A stretch of DNA of 64,000 bases from Clavibacter sp. A6099 (GCF_021919125.1 NZ_CP083439.1:2418001-2482000); one strand, 5' to 3'. Shown: positions 1 to 9,202, counted from the first letter of the stretch. Translations and numbers: made by a program. The notes: a model not told the origin generated them from the letters alone.

Positions 1-442
1 ACGAGCTTCAGGAGCTCGAGCGCGCGCACCTTGGCGGCCGACGGGATGATCGAGTTGTGGACGCGCAGGGCCTCCACGATCTGGAAGCCCACCGTGTAGA
101 CGGGGTTGAGCGCGGTCATGGGCTCCTGGAAGATCACGGCGATGTCGTTGCCGCGCGCCTTCCGCAGCGTGGCCTGGTCGGCGCCGACCATCTCGACGCC
201 CTTGAGCTTCGCGCTCCCCCGCACCCGGCCGTTCTTGGGCAGGAGGCCGAGCAGCGACATCGAGCTGACGGACTTGCCGGAGCCGGACTCGCCCACGATC
301 GCGAGCACCTCGCCCGGGTTGACCTTGTAGTCGAGGTCGATGGCCGCGGGGATCCACTCGTCGCCGACCCAGAAGTCGACGCCGAGGCCGGAGACCTCGA
401 GGATGGGGACGATCTCGTCCGATCCGTTCGCGTGAGCGGTCA
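1..442 (-). CDS. dppD: Oligopeptide/dipeptide ABC transporter ATP-binding protein (partial, 3' end outside window)
   Basis: This is the nucleotide-binding subunit that powers peptide import through the DppB/DppC permeases encoded downstream in coordinate. About 147 N-terminal residues are present. Reading the complement by hand gives a Walker A GESGSGKS near residue 52 and a Q-loop FQEPMTALNP near residue 105, typical of the DppD/OppD family. The ATG at 442 is well supported because AGGAGG lies 7 nt upstream of it. The gene points the same way as dppABC but is separated from dppC by an oppositely oriented gene and a terminator-like hairpin, so it probably has its own promoter. The C-terminal oligopeptide-transporter extension is beyond the window edge. 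Confidence 0.9.
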
Positions 443-514
443 TGCTGCGGCCTCCTGGCTGCTGGAAGTGGGGATGTCGAGGGGGGTCCACGCGGGCCGT
501 GGGACGATGTGGCC

Positions 515-1120
515 ATGGATCAGCCCGTCGTCATCCGCCCGTCGTTCGGACGCCTGCTGACCGTGATCGTCTCGGCGATCGCGGTCCTGGTGCTCGTGAG
601 CACCGTGGTCGGGGGTCGGGCCGACCTCCTGCCGACGGCGGTGTGGGGCCCGGTCATGCTGGCCTACGCGTCGTGGCTCGTCTTCTGGCACCCGTGGGTG
701 CGCATCGCGACCGAGGGCGTGCAGATCCGCAACGTCTTCCGCACGCATGACATCTCGTGGCCCGCGATCCGGGACGTGGACACCAAGTGGGCCCTGAACA
801 TCACGACCGCGCACGAGCGCGTCACGGCCTGGGCCGCTCCCGCGCCCGGTCGACGCTCCAATGCCTACATCACCACGAAGGAGGAGAAGATCCAGCCGTA
901 CCTCAGCGCCATGATGCAGGACGCGCGCCGCGGCGACCTCCCCCGCACCGACTCCGGCGACGCGGCCACGGTGATCCGCCTGCGCCTGGCCGAGCTCCGC
1001 GAGGCGGGCCACCTGGGCGGTCCGGTCGAGGAGGAGGGCCGGCGCGTGCGCACGCACTGGGCCGAGATCGCCGTGCTCGCGGTGCTCGTCGTGGCCACGG
1101 TGCTGACCGGCCTGATCTGA
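515..1120 (+). CDS. PH domain-containing membrane protein
   Basis: About 201 residues. Two N-terminal hydrophobic segments (roughly residues 10-28 and 35-58) are followed by a short region of bacterial PH-domain type (W-P-x-I-R-D-V pattern around residues 85-95), then a charged stretch and a final C-terminal membrane helix. This matches the actinobacterial membrane-anchored PH (bPH_6-like) proteins, whose role is unknown. ATG at 515 is preferred, with an in-frame GTG at 509. A GACGAT box ending 6 nt before 515 is a weak leaderless -10. The gene lies between dppC and dppD on the opposite strand, divergent from dppD with about 70 nt between starts, so it is not part of the peptide-transport transcript. 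Confidence 0.7.
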   Translation: MDQPVVIRPSFGRLLTVIVSAIAVLVLVSTVVGGRADLLPTAVWGPVMLAYASWLVFWHPWVRIATEGVQIRNVFRTHDISWPAIRDVDTKWALNITTAHERVTAWAAPAPGRRSNAYITTKEEKIQPYLSAMMQDARRGDLPRTDSGDAATVIRLRLAELREAGHLGGPVEEEGRRVRTHWAEIAVLAVLVVATVLTGLI

Positions 1121-1134
1121 GGCACGACCTGCGG

Positions 1135-1173
1135 CGGTCCCGCGGCTGAGGGCCCGGCTCGCCGCCGGGACCG
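1135..1173. terminator. Bidirectional terminator hairpin between the PH gene and dppC
   Basis: CGGTCCCG (1135-1142) pairs with CGGGACCG (1166-1173). The stem continues inward as CGGC/GCCG with one bulged C. It lies exactly between two convergent stop codons (1120 on plus, 1174 on minus). There is no U-tract, as is usual in high-GC actinobacteria. Confidence 0.6.
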
Positions 1174-2367
1174 TCATCGGCCGTCCGTGCTGTCGGGCGC
1201 CTGGCCGTCGGCGGGACCGTCGGCCTGTGCGTCCGGTCGCGAGGAGCCGACGGGCGGCGGGACGCGGACGCCCTCGGCACCGGAGCCGGTCGACGGACCT
1301 GCGTCGCGGCGGGTGCGCCCGGTGAGCATGGCGAACATCTGCTTGTAGGGGCCCTGTCCACCCGGCATGCGGCGCTGGCGCGGGTCGAACGCGTCGCGCA
1401 GGCCGTCGCCGATGAAGTTGATCGACAGCGCGATGATGATGATGAAGAGGCCCGGGAACCAGAACAGCCACGGTCGGGTCGCGAAGGCGCCCTGGTACTC
1501 GTTGATGATCTGGCCGAGCGAGACGTCGGGCTTCACGATGCCGAACCCGAGGAACGACAGCGCCGCCTCGAGCAGGATGGCCGCGCTCATGAGCAGGGTC
1601 GTGGAGACGATGACCACGCCGATGGCGTTCGGCAGGATGTGCCGGAACACGATCCGGCTGTTCGAGGCTCCGGCGACCCTCGCGGCGTCCACGAACTCGC
1701 GCTCGCGGAGGCTCAGGAACTCGCCGCGCACGAGGCGGGCGAGCGACGGCCAGCCGATCAGGCCGAGGACGATGCCGAGGACCACCGCGCCGAGTCCGCC
1801 GAAGGTGCGGCCGAGGACGGCCGCGATGACGATCACGGGGATCACGATGATGAGGTCCGTGAAGCGCATCAGCAGGGAGTCGATGCGGCCGCGGAAGAAG
1901 CCGGCGACGGCGCCGACCACGATGCCGATGAACGCGGCGATGATGCCGTAGAGCACCATCACGACGATGGACTGCTGCGTGCCGCGCATGACGCGGGCGA
2001 AGATGTCGCGCCCGATCTCGTCCTGGCCGAAGGGGTGCACGCCGAACTGGAACGGCAGGGTCCACGTGGGGTTGCCGCCGTTGACGATGGGCGCGACGTC
2101 CTCGTAGTTCCACATCCACCAGCCGGGGATGCGGAATCCGAAGAACTGGATGCCGACGGACGAGTACACGAGGAGCGCCATCAGCAGCAGCACCACGAGC
2201 GCGGTCATCGCGCCCTTGTGGCGCAGGAACCGGCGGCGGACGACGGTGCCCTGGCTGAGGCCCTCGACCTCCCGCTGCTCGATCGTCAGCTCGGAGTTGG
2301 CTCCGCCCTCGGGCAGGCTCGGGTCGTTGTGGGGGTCGATGGGGTTCCCCATCAGTGCGTTGGACAT
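1174..2367 (-). CDS. dppC: Dipeptide/oligopeptide ABC transporter permease DppC
   Basis: 397-residue inner-membrane permease that pairs with DppB to form the peptide channel. It has the N-terminal cytoplasmic segment and first helix of the OppC_N type (about residues 45-75), then five hydrophobic segments containing the EAA loop (V-A-G-A-S-N-S-R-I-V-F-R-H-I-L-P-N, about residues 230-246) that docks the ATPase. The C-terminus carries an extra ~55-residue Gly/Pro/Asp-rich hydrophilic tail beyond the usual family end. It starts 3 nt after the dppB stop, so the two are translationally coupled. Confidence 0.9.
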   Translation of the reverse strand: MSNALMGNPIDPHNDPSLPEGGANSELTIEQREVEGLSQGTVVRRRFLRHKGAMTALVVLLLMALLVYSSVGIQFFGFRIPGWWMWNYEDVAPIVNGGNPTWTLPFQFGVHPFGQDEIGRDIFARVMRGTQQSIVVMVLYGIIAAFIGIVVGAVAGFFRGRIDSLLMRFTDLIIVIPVIVIAAVLGRTFGGLGAVVLGIVLGLIGWPSLARLVRGEFLSLREREFVDAARVAGASNSRIVFRHILPNAIGVVIVSTTLLMSAAILLEAALSFLGFGIVKPDVSLGQIINEYQGAFATRPWLFWFPGLFIIIIALSINFIGDGLRDAFDPRQRRMPGGQGPYKQMFAMLTGRTRRDAGPSTGSGAEGVRVPPPVGSSRPDAQADGPADGQAPDSTDGR

Positions 2368-2370
2368 GTG

Positions 2371-3897
2371 TCAGCTCACCCGGATTCGAGGATCGAGGAC
2401 CGAGTAGAGGATGTCGGCCAGCATGTTGAAGATCACGGTGAGGATGCTCGTGATCAGGATGAATCCCATCAGCGGGTTGAGGTCGGTCTTGGTCAGGGCG
2501 TCCTGGAACACGGAGCCCATGCCCTTCCAGGCGAAGATCGTCTCGGTGATCACCGCGCCGCCGATGAGCCCGCCCACGTCGAACGCGATGACGGTGGCGA
2601 CGGGGATCATGGCGTTGCGGAACGCGTGGCGCATGATCACGGTGCGCTCGGTGAGGCCCTTGGCCCGCGCGGTGCGCACGTAGTCCTGGTTCATGACCTC
2701 GAGGAGGCTGGCCCGCGAGTAGCGCGAGTAGCTCGCGACGGAGATGAGGAGGATCGCGATGGTCGGCAGCAGGAGGTGGGTGTAGCTGTCGAGCATGCCC
2801 TGCCACACGGATCCGTTGAGACCCGGCGTCACGGCGCCGACGGTGGCGATGGGGCGGCCGCGGGTGTTGGTCACGTAGTCCGGCCACACCTGCATGACGC
2901 GGTCGACGATGATCAGCAGCGCGACGAGGCCGCCCGTGATGCCGGCGCCGCGGGCGACGATCGGCTTGTCGTTCTGTCCGACGACGTAGCCCACGACCAC
3001 GCCGACGACGACGAAGGCGACGATGAGCACGATGGTGATCCACCAGGGAGCCGAGACCGTCAGCACGAACTGCAGCGGGTACCAGAGCGCGGCGCCGAGG
3101 ACGGCCATGGCGAGCGCGGAATAGAACGCCCGACGGTTGCGCAGCCCCGTCGAGAGCGACGTGATGAGCACCGCGACGAGGGCGCCGAGCGCGGCGATGA
3201 GCAGGATGCCGAGGCCGGGGCGCGAGAACCAGTCCGTGGCGAGCAGGTAGATGAGCACGACCGCGGTGATGACCACGGCGGAGCCGAACACGATGAGCCG
3301 CGGCTTCGGGTCGCCGCCGATGATGCTCATCCAGACGAAGCCCGAGACGAGCGACAGGACCACGATCATGATCGGCGGGATCGACGGGTTCACGAGGAAG
3401 TCGTTGAAGCCGATGGCGACGTACTGCTTGAGCAGCACGGCGACGAAGAAGATCGGCAGCGAGAAGAAGAGGAACGACGCGAAGGTGACCGTGTAGTCGT
3501 AGCCGCTGTACTGGCGGAGCGCCGTCGTCATGCCGATGGAGACGCCGATGAGCACGGCGATGATCGTGGCGATCGTCACCAGCTGGATCGTCTGCCCGGC
3601 GGCGTTGGCGATGATCTCGTTGACCTCGCGGCCGTCGATGGCCTTGCCGAGGTCGACCTGGCCGATGAAGACCTTGAACACCCCACCGAGCCAGATGAAG
3701 TACCGCAGCGGCGACGGCACGTCGAGGTCGAGGAGGTCGACTCGAGCGGCGATGAGCGCATCGCGGTTCGGCGACGGGTTCTCGCGCAGATCCTGGAGGG
3801 GATCACCGGAATTGGCCGCCAGGTTGTAGATGATGAAGCTGGCGCCCAGGAGGACGAAGAACGACGCGACGAGACGTCTCAAGACGAAGGTAATCAC
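2371..3897 (-). CDS. dppB: Dipeptide/oligopeptide ABC transporter permease DppB, enlarged form
   Basis: 508 residues against about 310-340 for the usual family. The N-terminal helix and periplasmic loop and the C-terminal transport core are normal, and the EAA loop (A-R-A-K-G-L-T-E-R-T-V-I-M-R-H-A-F-R-N) is around residue 410. Between them, roughly residues 170-345, is an inserted hydrophobic region with about six extra predicted membrane segments. Start is GTG at 3897. The gene is the first permease after the substrate-binding gene and is separated from it by a hairpin. I infer the same transport role as normal DppB; the purpose of the insert is unknown. Confidence 0.85.
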   Translation of the reverse strand: MITFVLRRLVASFFVLLGASFIIYNLAANSGDPLQDLRENPSPNRDALIAARVDLLDLDVPSPLRYFIWLGGVFKVFIGQVDLGKAIDGREVNEIIANAAGQTIQLVTIATIIAVLIGVSIGMTTALRQYSGYDYTVTFASFLFFSLPIFFVAVLLKQYVAIGFNDFLVNPSIPPIMIVVLSLVSGFVWMSIIGGDPKPRLIVFGSAVVITAVVLIYLLATDWFSRPGLGILLIAALGALVAVLITSLSTGLRNRRAFYSALAMAVLGAALWYPLQFVLTVSAPWWITIVLIVAFVVVGVVVGYVVGQNDKPIVARGAGITGGLVALLIIVDRVMQVWPDYVTNTRGRPIATVGAVTPGLNGSVWQGMLDSYTHLLLPTIAILLISVASYSRYSRASLLEVMNQDYVRTARAKGLTERTVIMRHAFRNAMIPVATVIAFDVGGLIGGAVITETIFAWKGMGSVFQDALTKTDLNPLMGFILITSILTVIFNMLADILYSVLDPRIRVS

Positions 3898-4001
3898 AGG
3901 GCGACGACGTCCCTTTCTGTGTTCGGCCAGGGCTCATGACCCGGCCCGACGAGAGCATACGCGGCCGGATCCGCGGATCACGAATCGGCAACGGACATGG
4001 A

Positions 4002-4035
4002 GAGGGTGCCGAAGCCAGAAGACCTCGGCACCCTC
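4002..4035 (-). terminator. Intra-operon hairpin between dppA and dppB
   Basis: GAGGGTGCCGA (4002-4012) and TCGGCACCCTC (4025-4035) form a perfect 11-bp stem with a 12-nt loop. It sits 40 nt after the dppA stop. In binding-protein-dependent operons such hairpins commonly lower expression of the permeases relative to the binding protein, by partial termination or 3'-end protection. Confidence 0.6.
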
Positions 4036-4075
4036 GCACCCTCCCGTTCAGGGGACGGCGCTCACTGCTGTCGCG

Positions 4076-5917
4076 CTACTGCGCGGCTGCCTGGGCCGGA
4101 GCCCACTCCCAGTAGTTCCAGAACCAGTTGGGCGACAGGAACGCGGGCTTGACGCCCGACACGGTGTCGCTCCAGGCGGTGAGGCCCGGGAACTGGTAGA
4201 TCGGCGTCGTCCAGCCCTGCTGCTGGATGAGGGTCTCGGCCTGGATGACCAGCGCGAGCTGCTTGTCCTTGTCCGTCTCCGTGTCCAGCTGCTTGAACAG
4301 CGAGTCGATCTCGGGGTTCGACCAGCCGTAGTAGTTGTTGATGCCGCCGGTCTGGTAGTTCGGGCCGGACTCGCCGACACCGAGGCTCACCGACTGCCAC
4401 CCGAAGAGGGCGATGTCGTACGAGCCCGTCTTGCTGGACAGGTCGGCACCCCACGTCGCGCTGTTCACGTCGATCAGGTTGAAGCCGGCCTGGGCGGCCG
4501 ACTGGCGCATGAGCTCGAACTCCTGCTGGCGGCGCGTGTTGCCCTGGCCGTAGATGACGCGGGCGTCGATCGGGCCGGACACGCCGGCCTGGGCGAGGAG
4601 CGCCTTGGCGCCCTCGATGTCGACCGCCTGGTCCTTGTAGCCGTTCTTCTCGACGGACTCCTTGTACTCCGGCGTGCCGGGCACGTAGACGTTCGAGTTG
4701 CGGAGCTCCGCGTCCTCCTGCAGGGGCTTGATCAGCTTGTCGAGGATCTCCTCGCGCGGCAGCGTCTTGAAGAACGCCTGGCGCACGAGCTTGGCCTTGT
4801 CGGCGTCGCCGCCGTACTTCGCGGGGTCGAACGGGCCGCCGTTGGTGACCTGGAGGTCGACGTGCTCGTACGTGCCCTCGGCCTGTCCCTTGTACTCGAT
4901 GCCGCTGAGTCCCTGGACCTGCTGGAGGAGGTCGGCCGTGGGCTGGCCGGACGCGATCTGGACCTCGCCGTTGGAGAGGGCCTGGATCTGCGCCTGCGGG
5001 TCCGCGATGAAGCGGACCGTGATCTTCTCGTACTTCGGCTTCTTCGTGCCGGTGTACTCGGGGTTCGCCGTCAGGGTGACGTACTGGTCGGCCTTGAGGT
5101 CGGTGATCGTGTACGCGCCGTCGCCCAGGGTCTTCTGCGGCTCCGTCGGCATGTCCGAGTAGCGGTAGCCGTCGTTCCAGATCTTCGACACCGGGGCGAG
5201 GACGCTGGCGTCCTTGTCCTGGATGGCCGTGATCAGCTTCTTCTTCGCGTCCTCGGGCGAGAGGTTCTCGTCGGGGAACGCGAGCTGCGTGGTGCCGTGC
5301 GCGGAGACGCCGACGCCGTTGCCGGTCGCGATCTCCCAGTCCACGTAGGGCTGGTCGTACGTGTACGTGAGGCTGCGGCCGTCATCGCCGATCTCGGGGG
5401 TCTTGGTGACCAGTCCGAGGCGGGTGTCCGGCACTGCGCCCGAGTTGAAGAAGACCTGGTCGTCGCCGACCGTCGCCGCGCCGCTGTCGTCCTTCTTCAC
5501 GGCGTCGTCGGCCACGGTGTTGACGTTGGTGGTGTTGGCAGCCCAGTTGAGGAGCATGTCCGCGGCGTCGACGGGGGTGCCGTCGCTCCACTTGACGCCC
5601 TCCTTGATCGTGAACTTCACGACGAGCGGGTCGTCGGAGACCTTCTCGTAGGTGCCGAAGTCGGTGTTCTTGACGAGGGACGGGCCGTCGTCGTAGTAGT
5701 TGAAGGACTGGTTCGTCAGGTACACGATGTTCGTGTTGGCGGACGCGTTGCCGGTCGCCGACGCGTTGTTGTACTCGAGGAACGGGTCGTTCCAGGCCAC
5801 GGTGATCTCAGTGCCGGCGATGACCTCGGACTCCTGGGCGGGCGCAGAGCAGCCGCTGAGTACGAGGGCACCGGAGACGATGACGGCACCAGCCGCTGCG
5901 AGGCGTCTGATTTTCAA
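4076..5917 (-). CDS. dppA: Oligopeptide-binding lipoprotein (ABC transporter family 5 substrate-binding protein)
   Basis: About 613 residues. A lipoprotein signal peptide (K-I-R-R then a hydrophobic core, lipobox L-S-G-C around residue 22) anchors it outside the membrane. The remainder is the SBP_bac_5 fold that binds peptides and delivers them to DppBC: the N-terminal lobe contains the W-S-D-G-T-P-V-D-A-A-D motif near residue 120 and the protein ends ...W-E-W-A-P-A-Q-A. The start is a TTG at 5917, chosen because AGGAGG lies 4 nt before it and because it places the signal peptide at the N-terminus; the frame stays open further upstream but codes for nothing recognisable. It is the first gene of the peptide-importer operon, with a promoter-like sequence about 70 nt upstream. 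Confidence 0.9.
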   Translation of the reverse strand: MKIRRLAAAGAVIVSGALVLSGCSAPAQESEVIAGTEITVAWNDPFLEYNNASATGNASANTNIVYLTNQSFNYYDDGPSLVKNTDFGTYEKVSDDPLVVKFTIKEGVKWSDGTPVDAADMLLNWAANTTNVNTVADDAVKKDDSGAATVGDDQVFFNSGAVPDTRLGLVTKTPEIGDDGRSLTYTYDQPYVDWEIATGNGVGVSAHGTTQLAFPDENLSPEDAKKKLITAIQDKDASVLAPVSKIWNDGYRYSDMPTEPQKTLGDGAYTITDLKADQYVTLTANPEYTGTKKPKYEKITVRFIADPQAQIQALSNGEVQIASGQPTADLLQQVQGLSGIEYKGQAEGTYEHVDLQVTNGGPFDPAKYGGDADKAKLVRQAFFKTLPREEILDKLIKPLQEDAELRNSNVYVPGTPEYKESVEKNGYKDQAVDIEGAKALLAQAGVSGPIDARVIYGQGNTRRQQEFELMRQSAAQAGFNLIDVNSATWGADLSSKTGSYDIALFGWQSVSLGVGESGPNYQTGGINNYYGWSNPEIDSLFKQLDTETDKDKQLALVIQAETLIQQQGWTTPIYQFPGLTAWSDTVSGVKPAFLSPNWFWNYWEWAPAQAAAQ

Positions 5918-5984
5918 GGTTCCTCCTGTGCATGGGAATGGCGCGGACCCACCGTGCGTGCGGTCGACCGCGCAGATAAGAATG

Positions 5985-6013
5985 ACCCTAGGTACGGCTG
6001 GGAGTCTTTGCAA
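5985..6013 (-). promoter_or_regulatory. Predicted promoter of the dppABC operon
   Basis: On the minus strand TTGCAA (6013-6008) and TAGGGT (5990-5985) are separated by exactly 17 nt, matching a housekeeping sigma factor promoter. The expected start of transcription near 5978 gives a leader of about 60 nt before the dppA TTG. Confidence 0.55.
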
Positions 6014-6206
6014 AAACTGGGCCCAAACGTTACACACCGGTAACGCGGACGCGCGGATCCACGCGTCGCGGTCCGGATCCGTGCGTCTCGACGGTCGGGA
6101 TCGCGCGTTCCTGCCACCCGCGGCGACGGATCGCGTCGTCAGGGCCCTCACCGGCCACGTCCGGTGCGCGGACGGCCGTTCGGCATCCCGCGCCTAGGAT
6201 CGGCCC

Positions 6207-7022
6207 GTGCCCGACGCTCCCGCCCTCGCCCGCGCTCCACGACCGCCGCTGCGGCGCGCCATGCGGACGCGGCTGCGGTGGGAGATCGCCATCGTGCTCG
6301 GGCTCTCGCTCGGGGCGAGCGCCGTCTACTCGGTGCTCCGGATCGTCGACCTGTCCACGCGGCCGGAGGCCCTCGGCTCGCAGAGCGCCACCATCAACCG
6401 GAGCCTGAACGACCGGCAGGTGTTCGACCTCCTGTACCAGCTGCTCGACATAGCGACCGCGCTGGTGCCCGTGGTCCTCGTGCTCTTCCTGCTGTGGCAG
6501 CCGGGACGGAGCGCCTTCCGACGGATCGGGCTCGACCTCGCGCGTCCGGGGCGCGACGTCGCCGCCGGGTTCGGGCTGGCCGCGCTCATCGGGGTGCCCG
6601 GGCTCGGGCTGTACTTCGCCGGCCGCGCGCTCGGGATCACGGTGGACGTGGTGCCGACCGCGCTCGACTCGTACTGGTGGACCGTGCCGGTGCTCGTGCT
6701 CGTGGCCCTCCGTGCCGCGCTGCAGGAGGAGGTGATCGTGGTCGGCTACCTCTTCACCCGGCTGCGCGAGCTCGGCTGGGGGCACGGGCGGCTGGGTGCG
6801 TGGAGCATCATCCTGTCGGCGGCCGTACTCCGCGGGAGCTACCACCTGTACCAGGGCTACGGGCCCTTCCTCGGCAACGTGGCGATGGGCGTCGTGTTCG
6901 GCTGGTGCTACGTGCGCTTCGGCCGCACCGCGCCGCTCGTGGTGGCGCACCTGATCCTCGACGTCGTGAGCTTCGTGGGCTACCCGGTCGCGCTCGCGCT
7001 GCTGCCCGGGCTGTTCGGCTGA
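6207..7022 (+). CDS. CPBP family intramembrane metalloprotease
   Basis: 271-residue polytopic membrane protein with about seven hydrophobic segments. It carries the CPBP (Abi/Rce1-like) motifs: E-E at residues 174-175, a conserved His in R-G-S-Y-H-L-Y around 213, and a third motif H-L-I-L-D (His 248, Asp 252). These residues form the intramembrane metal site in the family. Substrates of bacterial members are mostly unknown. The GTG start at 6207 is preceded by TAGGAT at 6195-6200, so the transcript is probably leaderless; a later ATG at 6261 is possible but would lose that spacing. Confidence 0.85.
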   Translation: MPDAPALARAPRPPLRRAMRTRLRWEIAIVLGLSLGASAVYSVLRIVDLSTRPEALGSQSATINRSLNDRQVFDLLYQLLDIATALVPVVLVLFLLWQPGRSAFRRIGLDLARPGRDVAAGFGLAALIGVPGLGLYFAGRALGITVDVVPTALDSYWWTVPVLVLVALRAALQEEVIVVGYLFTRLRELGWGHGRLGAWSIILSAAVLRGSYHLYQGYGPFLGNVAMGVVFGWCYVRFGRTAPLVVAHLILDVVSFVGYPVALALLPGLFG

Positions 7023-7130
7023 CAGGCGTTCCCGCGTCGGCCGGGGGCGCGGGTCTGGCGCATCACCCGCACCTGTGCCTAACCTGGGAGCGCCGCACGA
7101 CGATGTGCGGCCGAATCTCGAGGAGATCCC

Positions 7131-7538
7131 ATGGGCGACGCCGCTCATCCGTCCGGGGGCCCCCGGCCGGCCATCGACTACCTGGAGGTCGAGGACTCGG
7201 CCCGGTTCCGCGAGCTGAAGCGCGAGCATCGCAGCTTCGTCTTCCCGCTGGCCGTCGCCTTCCTCGTCTGGTACTTCGCGTTCGTGCTGCTCTCGGACTA
7301 CGCGCATGAGCTCATGTCCACGCCCGTCATCGGGAACGTGAACCTCGGGATCCTGCTCGGGCTCGGGCAGTTCGTGACGACCTTCGCGATCACCACCTGG
7401 TACGTGAGCCGCGCGAACTCGCGGTTCGATCCCATCGCGGCGGAGATCCGCGCCGACCTGGAGGAGCGGGAGCGCGTCGCGCTCGAGGGGCCGCGCGGAT
7501 CCACGCCGCCGAAGCGCCGCAAGGGCGGCCGACGGTGA
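7131..7538 (+). CDS. DUF485 domain-containing membrane protein
   Basis: 135 residues with two membrane segments (about 43-65 and 78-100) and charged ends. DUF485 (YjcH-type) proteins are co-encoded with the acetate permease ActP, and the next gene here is an ActP homologue whose GTG start overlaps this stop (GTGA). Start ATG at 7131 follows GAGGAG. I infer an accessory role in acetate or short-chain monocarboxylate uptake. Confidence 0.85.
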   Translation: MGDAAHPSGGPRPAIDYLEVEDSARFRELKREHRSFVFPLAVAFLVWYFAFVLLSDYAHELMSTPVIGNVNLGILLGLGQFVTTFAITTWYVSRANSRFDPIAAEIRADLEERERVALEGPRGSTPPKRRKGGRR

Positions 7539-9157
7539 TCGCGCCGAGCACGGCCGTCATGGCGACGACGCCCACGACCGACACGGGCGATCCGGTCCTC
7601 AACATCTCGATCTTCGGGGCGTTCGTGGTCATCACGCTCGTGATCGTGTTCCGCGCGAGCCGCAACAACTCCACGGCTGCGGACTACTACGCGGCCGGCC
7701 GCTCGTTCACCGGCCCGCAGAACGGCACGGCGATCGCGGGCGACTACCTGTCGGCGGCGTCGTTCCTCGGGATCGTCGGCGCCATCGCCATCAACGGGTA
7801 CGACGGATTCCTCTACTCGATCGGGTTCCTGGTCGCGTGGCTCGTGGCGCTGCTGCTCGTGGCGGAGCTCATGCGCAACACGGGCAAGTTCACGATGGCC
7901 GACGTGCTGAGCTTCCGGCTCAAGCAGCGGCCCGTGCGGCTGGCGGCGGCGACCACCACGCTCGCGGTCTGCTTCTTCTACCTGCTCGCGCAGATGGCGG
8001 GCGCCGGCGGGCTGGTCTCGCTGCTGCTCGGGATCGACGACCGGCTCGGGCAGTCGCTCGTGATCGCCGTGGTCGGCGCGCTGATGATCGTCTACGTGCT
8101 CGTCGGCGGGATGAAGGGCACGACCTGGGTGCAGATCATCAAGGCGTGCCTGCTCATCGCGGGCGCCGCCGTGATGACCGTGTGGGTGCTGGCGATCCAC
8201 GGCTTCAACGTGTCCGACCTGCTGGGCGCCGCGGCGGCCGCGACCGACAAGCCCGTGCTCGAGCCCGGCAACCAGTACGGGCTCACCGGGATCACGAAGC
8301 TCGACTTCCTGTCGCTCGCCCTCGCGCTGGTGCTCGGGACGGCGGGCCTCCCCCACGTGCTCATGCGCTTCTACACGGTGCCGACCGCGAAGGAGGCGAG
8401 GCGCAGCGTCGTCTGGGCGATCTGGCTCATCGGCGTCTTCTACCTCTTCACCCTGGTGCTCGGGTACGGCGCCGGCGCGCTGCTCGGGAGCGAGCGGATC
8501 CTCGCGGCACCCGGCGGCGTGAACTCCGCCGCTCCCCTGCTGGCGCTCGAGCTCGGCGGGCCGATCCTGCTCGGGATCATCGCGGCGGTCGCGTTCGCCA
8601 CGATCCTGGCGGTGGTCGCGGGCCTCACCATCACGGCGGCGGCTTCCTTCGCGCACGACGTGTACGGCAGCGTCATCAAGAAGGGGCAGGTCTCGGCCAA
8701 CGGCGAGGTGCGGGTCGCGCGGATCACGGTGGTCGTGATCGGCATCGTCTCGATCATCGCGGGCATCGGCGCCAACGGGCAGAACGTCGCGTTCCTCGTG
8801 GCGCTCGCGTTCGCGGTGGCCGCGAGCGCGAACCTGCCGACCATCCTGTACTCCCTCTACTGGCGGCGGTTCTCCACGCGGGGCGCGGTGCTCAGCATGT
8901 ACGGCGGGCTCGGGACGGCGCTCGTGCTGATCGCGTTCTCGCCCGTCGTCTCGGGCGGGGAGACGTCGATGATCCCGGGGGCCGACTTCTCGTGGTTCCC
9001 GCTGAGCAACCCGGGGATCGTGTCGATCCCCGTCGGGTTCCTGCTGGGCTGGATCGGGACGGTGACCTCCACGCGCAAGGAGGATCCGCTCGTGGCGGCG
9101 GAGATGGACGTGCGGTCGCTCACCGGGCACGGCGCCGAGAAGGCGACGGAGCACTAG
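7535..9157 (+). CDS. actP: Cation/acetate symporter
   Basis: 540-residue sodium:solute symporter family protein with about 13 membrane segments. It imports acetate or related monocarboxylates using a cation gradient. Family features include A-A-D-Y-Y-A-A-G-R near residue 50, the G-D-Y-L-S-A-A-S-F-L-G-I helix near residue 70, and G-L-P-H-V-L-M-R-F-Y-T-V near residue 270. The start is GTG 7535, overlapping the DUF485 stop; an ATG at 7559 would remove eight residues. It is the second gene of a two-gene operon. Confidence 0.88.
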   Translation: MIAPSTAVMATTPTTDTGDPVLNISIFGAFVVITLVIVFRASRNNSTAADYYAAGRSFTGPQNGTAIAGDYLSAASFLGIVGAIAINGYDGFLYSIGFLVAWLVALLLVAELMRNTGKFTMADVLSFRLKQRPVRLAAATTTLAVCFFYLLAQMAGAGGLVSLLLGIDDRLGQSLVIAVVGALMIVYVLVGGMKGTTWVQIIKACLLIAGAAVMTVWVLAIHGFNVSDLLGAAAAATDKPVLEPGNQYGLTGITKLDFLSLALALVLGTAGLPHVLMRFYTVPTAKEARRSVVWAIWLIGVFYLFTLVLGYGAGALLGSERILAAPGGVNSAAPLLALELGGPILLGIIAAVAFATILAVVAGLTITAAASFAHDVYGSVIKKGQVSANGEVRVARITVVVIGIVSIIAGIGANGQNVAFLVALAFAVAASANLPTILYSLYWRRFSTRGAVLSMYGGLGTALVLIAFSPVVSGGETSMIPGADFSWFPLSNPGIVSIPVGFLLGWIGTVTSTRKEDPLVAAEMDVRSLTGHGAEKATEH

Positions 9158-9202
9158 GCGGCGGGCGGGGCGGGCGTCCCTGTCGGGTCGCCCGCACCGC
9201 CG

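Noticed and set aside
1639-3939. A 766-codon plus-strand frame opposite dppB and dppC
   Set aside because: It is antisense to two well-conserved permeases and has an implausible Asp/Glu/His/Arg-rich composition.
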